Positions 60,050 through 64,000 of a DNA stretch of 64,000 nt are shown here, one piece after another. Source of the DNA: Pyxicephalus adspersus (lineage: Eukaryota > Chordata > Amphibia > Anura > Pyxicephalidae). The translations under genes and the position numbers were made by a program. Position 1 is the stretch's first letter; each line of letters begins with the position of its first letter. The stretch spans positions 128,298,625-128,362,624 of the forward strand of contig NC_092860.1 of assembly GCF_032062135.1 (NCBI RefSeq). The letters are read 5' to 3'. Below the pieces are notes generated by a model that saw only the letters and a program-made list of their open reading frames with translations, was not told the DNA's origin and searched no databases.

Positions 60050-60758
60050 TCCCTAAGCCCAATTGCATAGACTCCTCTGCCACAGAGGAAGCTGGACTAG
60101 ATGTAGGGACAGCCAGGCCCTCAGCAAAAGCAGTTGGCACAGGCAGTTTCTCCAAACTGCGCTCACAAATTCTGCGATCAATTCTAACATTTTCATTTCA
60201 TCCAGAGTCTCTGGCATGGGGTAGTTGACCAGGATGTCCTTTATGGCATCAAATAGCCCCCAACAGAATTGAATCTTCACAGGGTCATTCCATTGGGAAA
60301 TGACAGCCCAGTGGCGGAACTCCGCAGTGTACTCTTCTTCCCATCTGTGACCTTGTTGGAGAGTTCGCAGTTTAGTTTCAGCAGTAGAAGTCAGGTCAGG
60401 GTCCACATACAAAAATCCCATGGCTTTGAAAAATATATCCACCGAGTAGAGGGCTGGCAGGTTTAAAGCCCATGTCTGGGAATCTCCCTGGAGAAGGAAT
60501 ATGACCAGGCCAACTTTCTGAGTCTCTGTGGCTGACAAGAATGGTCGCAGCTGGAAATACAATTTGCAGGAATGCATGCAATTCTCAAACTTGTTGCGCT
60601 CACCAGAAAATTTCTCAGGTAGAGGAACCTTGGGTTCAGCAGGGGTGGCAGCTGCTACAGCAGGAGGGAAGTTTTGTCTCTGACCTTTCTGCATGGTTCT
60701 TTACCATTTGGTTAAGGTCACCTGTCAGGAGCCTGACTTGCTTCTGTAAATCCTCCAT
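60050..60758 (-). pseudogene. Ty3/gypsy gag remnant (Sushi-like)
   Basis: The start is an ATG at 60756-60758 (MEDLQKQVRLLTGDLNQ, a short coiled coil). A frameshift near 60700 moves to the long frame, 60694-60053. That frame has the capsid region of Sushi/Mart gag: LPEKFSGERNKFENCMHSCK, residues around GDSQTWALNL, and FRHWAVISQWNDP. The gag C-terminus up to an EESMQLG-type motif is readable in a second frame. The zinc knuckle that should follow is missing. The sequence joins directly to RNase H at about 60045. Gag forms the particle that packages element RNA. Confidence 0.82.
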
Positions 60759-60825
60759 GATTATGAAAAGATTTTTTTTTCTTTTTGTGTGGCCTGTTAT
60801 AATTTAAGGCCCAGGTCAGTACCAG

Positions 60826-61501
60826 TATTCCCCAGACACCAGTCCCCCAATCTATCGCTGCAGTCTTTGCCTATAGCAACCTCCTGCTCAGCCTCGGGGG
60901 ACTGGTTGCGTCTCCCAGCACTCAGTTGGTCCCAGGACCATGGTGTCTGGAGGTCAGCTAGCAGCTGACCAGGAGCCCATAAAAAACTAAAGAGAAAATC
61001 ACCGGAGAAACCAGAAACAAACCGAGTCAAAGGAGATCAGTCCATCGAACGAGGCACAATGGAAAAGACGCAAGCAGATTCGGGGTCACAGGCAAAGGTT
61101 GGTCCAGGCAGAGTTAAAACAGAAAGTCAGGAGCAAGGTCAGTAACAGAGAACACTCAAAATCACTCCAGTACAGGTAAGCCCAGCAAACGCTAGAATAG
61201 GCACAGATGACTGGAAGCACAGAGGGTATAAAGCCCTAGCAGCCAATGACAGCATGGGATTACACAGGAACCACTTTGCTAATCAGCTGCACACAGCTCC
61301 AATTGCATTCAGCTGTGCAGCGTCAGTGCAGAGGATGCCGGGGGAAAAGCCTCAGCTACAGGGAAACAGGGATGCTACAAACCTCAGGACACTGATCCTG
61401 AAACCCCTGTGCTACCACGAGCGCAGCCGCCAGAGGGAATAGGCTGCGCGCGCGCCCTCCTGCGGTGGGGCGTCGCCTGGCCCATAGAGCGCCTCCTAAC
61501 A
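60826..61501 (-). mobile_element. 5' LTR of the Ty3/gypsy element
   Basis: On the minus strand it begins TGTTAGGAGGCGCTCTATGG (at 61501) and ends near 60826. It lies directly before gag, with a short leader at 60760-60825. It aligns with the solo LTR at 2442-2960. The GC-rich segment 61380-61500 contrasts with its surroundings. No second LTR is found beyond 59450, so the 3' part of the element was lost. Confidence 0.78.
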
Positions 61502-61555
61502 CTCCGGAGGAAAAAACGCTTTTAAATTAAAAATCAGATTTCGGTTAATGTAAAA

Positions 61556-61800
61556 GGACTATATATATACATCTGTACCACACATACACACAGTACTAAA
61601 CACATAGAACATCTGCACATTGCACACAAAATGTACTGTACATAGCACTGCATTACTGCAGTACATAAACATACACACAATTTGCAAATTACAGATAAAC
61701 ACATGGCACTGCATAATATGCATAAACATTCATACAGTCTGGCCATATCACACACAATCTACAGACTACAAATAAACTTACACACAATTTGCACCTTATT
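61556..61800 (+). repeat. CA-rich array, dispersed family copy 2
   Basis: Units such as CACACAATTTGCAAATTAC and CACACAATCTACAGACTAC match the arrays at 32150-32450. The companion 3' module is at 62080-62330, separated by about 280 bp of other sequence. Confidence 0.55.
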
Positions 61801-62079
61801 ATGATACCAAACTTCAAATGGCAACATTGCATTTTTATTACTTTTGGTCAGCTATGTCAAAGATCAGTCTTTTGTTATTGATACTGCTGTCCTAAAACTT
61901 GGTATTAGTTTTGCCTCTAAACAATGGGTACAGCTGATACAAATTATTCACAGGAAATATACAGTATGTGGGCTTTTCTTGTTACAGACACATGTGTACC
62001 AAATTCCTTCTTATTTTCCCATTTAAAAAATCCAACTATGGCATGGTAAAGTTTTGCTTCCACAGGTAAAATAATAAGC
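61801..62079. other. Unmatched insert between array and module
   Basis: Not present between array and module in the copy at 32106-32690. No termini are recognised. Confidence 0.35.
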
Positions 62080-62330
62080 TAATTACACACAAACATGCAC
62101 TTTTTTGTAAACACATGAATATGCCTGCAGCATACACACTATTATCAAACCCCACTGCAGCTTGAAGAGCAGAGTCCCATGCTTTACTATGTTCTGCTGT
62201 TAGCATACAGCTAGAACTCAAGATCACCTGTGTGAACTGCAGATGGTACAGCTCTCTTTATGTTATATCGGGATGCTGTGGGCAGCTAGGGGCATCTCCT
62301 GGCAGCCATGTGAAGACATGTAGGCAGTTT
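62080..62330 (+). repeat. 3' module of the CA-rich dispersed family, copy 2
   Basis: ATGAATATGCCTGCAGCATA and ACTCAAGATCACCTGTG match the order at 32468-32680. Confidence 0.5.
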
Positions 62331-62997
62331 ACAAATCCTTAAAAGAGATGTCTGCATTATTTTTTTTTGTCGGGCTTTTGTCCTATTTTTCACCTGGTAA
62401 CCCTAAAACAACCCTATATTACTCTTTTTTTTTGCTGACTCTTTAATTTATTCTCAAACACCAAAGCTGTGGTTAAAGCTTTATATGAATAACTTTACTA
62501 AGCTTAGGGGAAAGGTTCTCCAGCGATCCAGAGATCCATAGATCTCCAGCTTCTTGTGTAAGTTTACCCTAATGCAAATGCATTGTTATTGTAATCATAT
62601 ATAATTCATGATCATAAGCAATTCTAGAAGTCTAATAAATTCATAGATAAACCAAATCCACACAATACAAACAATATTTGATTGAATTAATACATGCAAT
62701 CTCAATAAATAATACATTAGAGTCTCTTAGCTTCCAATGAATTGTGATTATCACTGGCATTTAATAAAAATAATTGATAATCATTAAGTCCCAAAACAGT
62801 ACAGTGATTGCTTGATGTGGCCAAATGGAACACAAAGCACTTTACAGAACCCAGGAATTTCAAAAAAAACCTAACTGTGGAACCTGTGACTGTTGCTCTA
62901 AATTGGAGGGTAAAGGATTGCATATCAGCATTGTCCTTGGTCTCCTGCAGCTGATCTTTCTTTATTACAGACCTACCCTGGCTTTTTCTACACTATG
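62331..62997. other. No feature recognised
   Basis: AT-rich sequence without matches. Confidence 0.35.
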
Positions 62998-63218
62998 GCC
63001 CCAATTTATGAAAGCTCTCCAAGGCTGGAGAGAATACACTTTCAGAAGTGAAGCTGGGTGATCCAGCCAACCTGAAATGGATCTGGTCCAGGATTTAAAA
63101 CATTTGCTAGCAAAAGGCAAATGATTTTTAAAAATCCATTGCATGTTTTATGGATCACCCAGCTTCACTTCTGAAAGTGTATTCTCCCCAGCCTTGGAGA
63201 ACTTTAATAATGCAGGGT
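62998..63218 (-). mobile_element. Palindromic MITE copy 12 (perfect CTATG duplication)
   Basis: GCCCCAATTTATGAAAG to AATAATGCAGGGT. It carries the CAGAAGTGAA variant in both arms. The centre is reversed. CTATG is at 62993-62997 and 63219-63223. Confidence 0.87.
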
Positions 63219-63258
63219 CTATGTCTCTTTGAAAAAGTAGTCCTCATTGTAGACAAGG

Positions 63259-63471
63259 GGCATGATTTATTAAAGTTCTCCAAGTCTGGAGAGGATACAC
63301 TTTCATCAGTGAAGCTGGGTGATCCACAATAGATTTCCTCAAAGTAATTTGCTATTTGTTAGCAAATGTTTTCAATCCTGGAACAGATCCATTCCAGGTT
63401 TGCTGAATCACCCAGTTTTACTGATAAAAGTGTATCTTCTCCAGTCTTGCAGAGCTTTAATAAATCAGGCC
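63259..63471 (+). mobile_element. Palindromic MITE copy 13
   Basis: GGCATGATTTATTAAAG to AATAAATCAGGCC, with the CATCAGTGAA variant. Flanks CAAGG and CAATA agree at 3 of 5. Confidence 0.85.
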
Positions 63472-63495
63472 CAATATGTATAGGTAGAGTGTTTG

Positions 63496-63718
63496 GCCCT
63501 GATTTATGAAAGCTCCCCAAGGCTGAAGAGAATACACTTTCAGAAGTGAACTGGGTGATCCAGAAAACATGGAATGGATTTTTAAAAATCCTTTTCTATT
63601 TGCTAGCAAATGTTTTGAATCCTGGACCAGACCCATTTCAGGTTTGCTGGCTGGATCACCCAGTTCACTACTGAAAGTGTATTCTCTCCAGCCTTGGAGA
63701 GCTTTTATAAATCAGGGT
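63496..63718 (+). mobile_element. Palindromic MITE copy 14
   Basis: GCCCTGATTTATGAAAG to TATAAATCAGGGT, with the CAGAAGTGAA variant as in copy 12. Flanks GTTTG (63491-63495) and CTTTG (63719-63723) match at 4 of 5. Confidence 0.86.
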
Positions 63719-64000
63719 CTTTGAATCACAGCCTCATACCAGTTTTTCTTTTGTTTTTACCTTTTATCAGTATTAGGCATAATTGATTTTGTTCATGTTT
63801 TTTTCATGTTCTGACTATGCCTTTTTGACCTAGTACAAAACATGAATGATGCGGTCACAGGATAGGACAGCACTGGCAGCATACCAAACATTAACTGAAA
63901 GTGAAATTAAAGAGAGAAACACCAAATGTGTAAGAAAAAATTTAAAGCTCAATTCAAAAGTTTTAAAACAGTATGCAATATTAAAAAATGGCATAATATA
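63719..64000. other. No feature recognised
   Basis: AT-rich sequence to the window end. Confidence 0.35.

Noticed and set aside
63259..63471. Regularly spaced repeats at the right edge considered as a CRISPR array or tandem satellite
   Set aside because: The units are about 220-bp palindromes with individual target duplications and mixed orientation, so they are separate MITE insertions.

Overview
This window is vertebrate nuclear DNA, most likely from a frog and probably a ranoid. The evidence is the repeat content: palindromic MITEs, TTAA-flanked elements starting TTAACCTCCCTAGCGGT, L1-clade (Tx1-like) LINEs, Ty3-type solo LTRs and Tc1, Tigger and hAT fossils in AT-rich sequence. The species call is inference. 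I see no host exon, tRNA, rRNA, CRISPR array or bacterial-type gene. All recognisable coding sequence is decayed transposon sequence. Two assembly gaps are present (38720-39041 and 47548-47722).

Layout. Positions 1-6000 hold two families of TTAA-flanked DNA elements, a Tigger-like MITE and a solo Ty3-type LTR. Positions 6000-18000 are mostly unique AT-rich sequence with scattered MITEs, a hammerhead-like hairpin repeat (11755-11890) and one end of a Tigger-type element (17396). Positions 18350-19770 are a Tc1-type transposon present as two opposed fragments, one of them split by the 3' end of an L2/CR1-clade LINE. Positions 22600-28850 contain a solo LTR with a perfect 5-bp target duplication, a hAT element, and a short 5'-truncated L1 with its target duplication still visible. 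Positions 31500-35550 hold minisatellites, a hAT element and a second TTAA family. Positions 39500-46600 hold a MITE, a TTAA element and a decayed L1 with readable ORF1, the reverse-transcriptase FADD motif and the ORF2 C-terminus, interrupted by a hairpin element. Positions 48400-53200 hold two more LTRs, another L1 3' end and LINE tails. Positions 59450-61501 are a Ty3/gypsy element (LTR, gag, RNase H, integrase zinc finger) that has lost its protease and reverse transcriptase. The right edge (62998-63718) has three palindromic MITEs in a row.

The most useful observation is the palindromic MITE family. There are about 16 copies in 64 kb, each an imperfect inverted repeat of about 200-220 bp with an asymmetric centre. 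Six copies have readable 5-bp direct flanking repeats and two more have one readable flank, and these fit a target consensus of NWWTG. Several unique stretches (6080-6500, 9120-9290, 20560-21060, 38270-38660, 57250-57620) read like conserved noncoding DNA, as expected of an intron or gene desert, but this cannot be shown without alignment.
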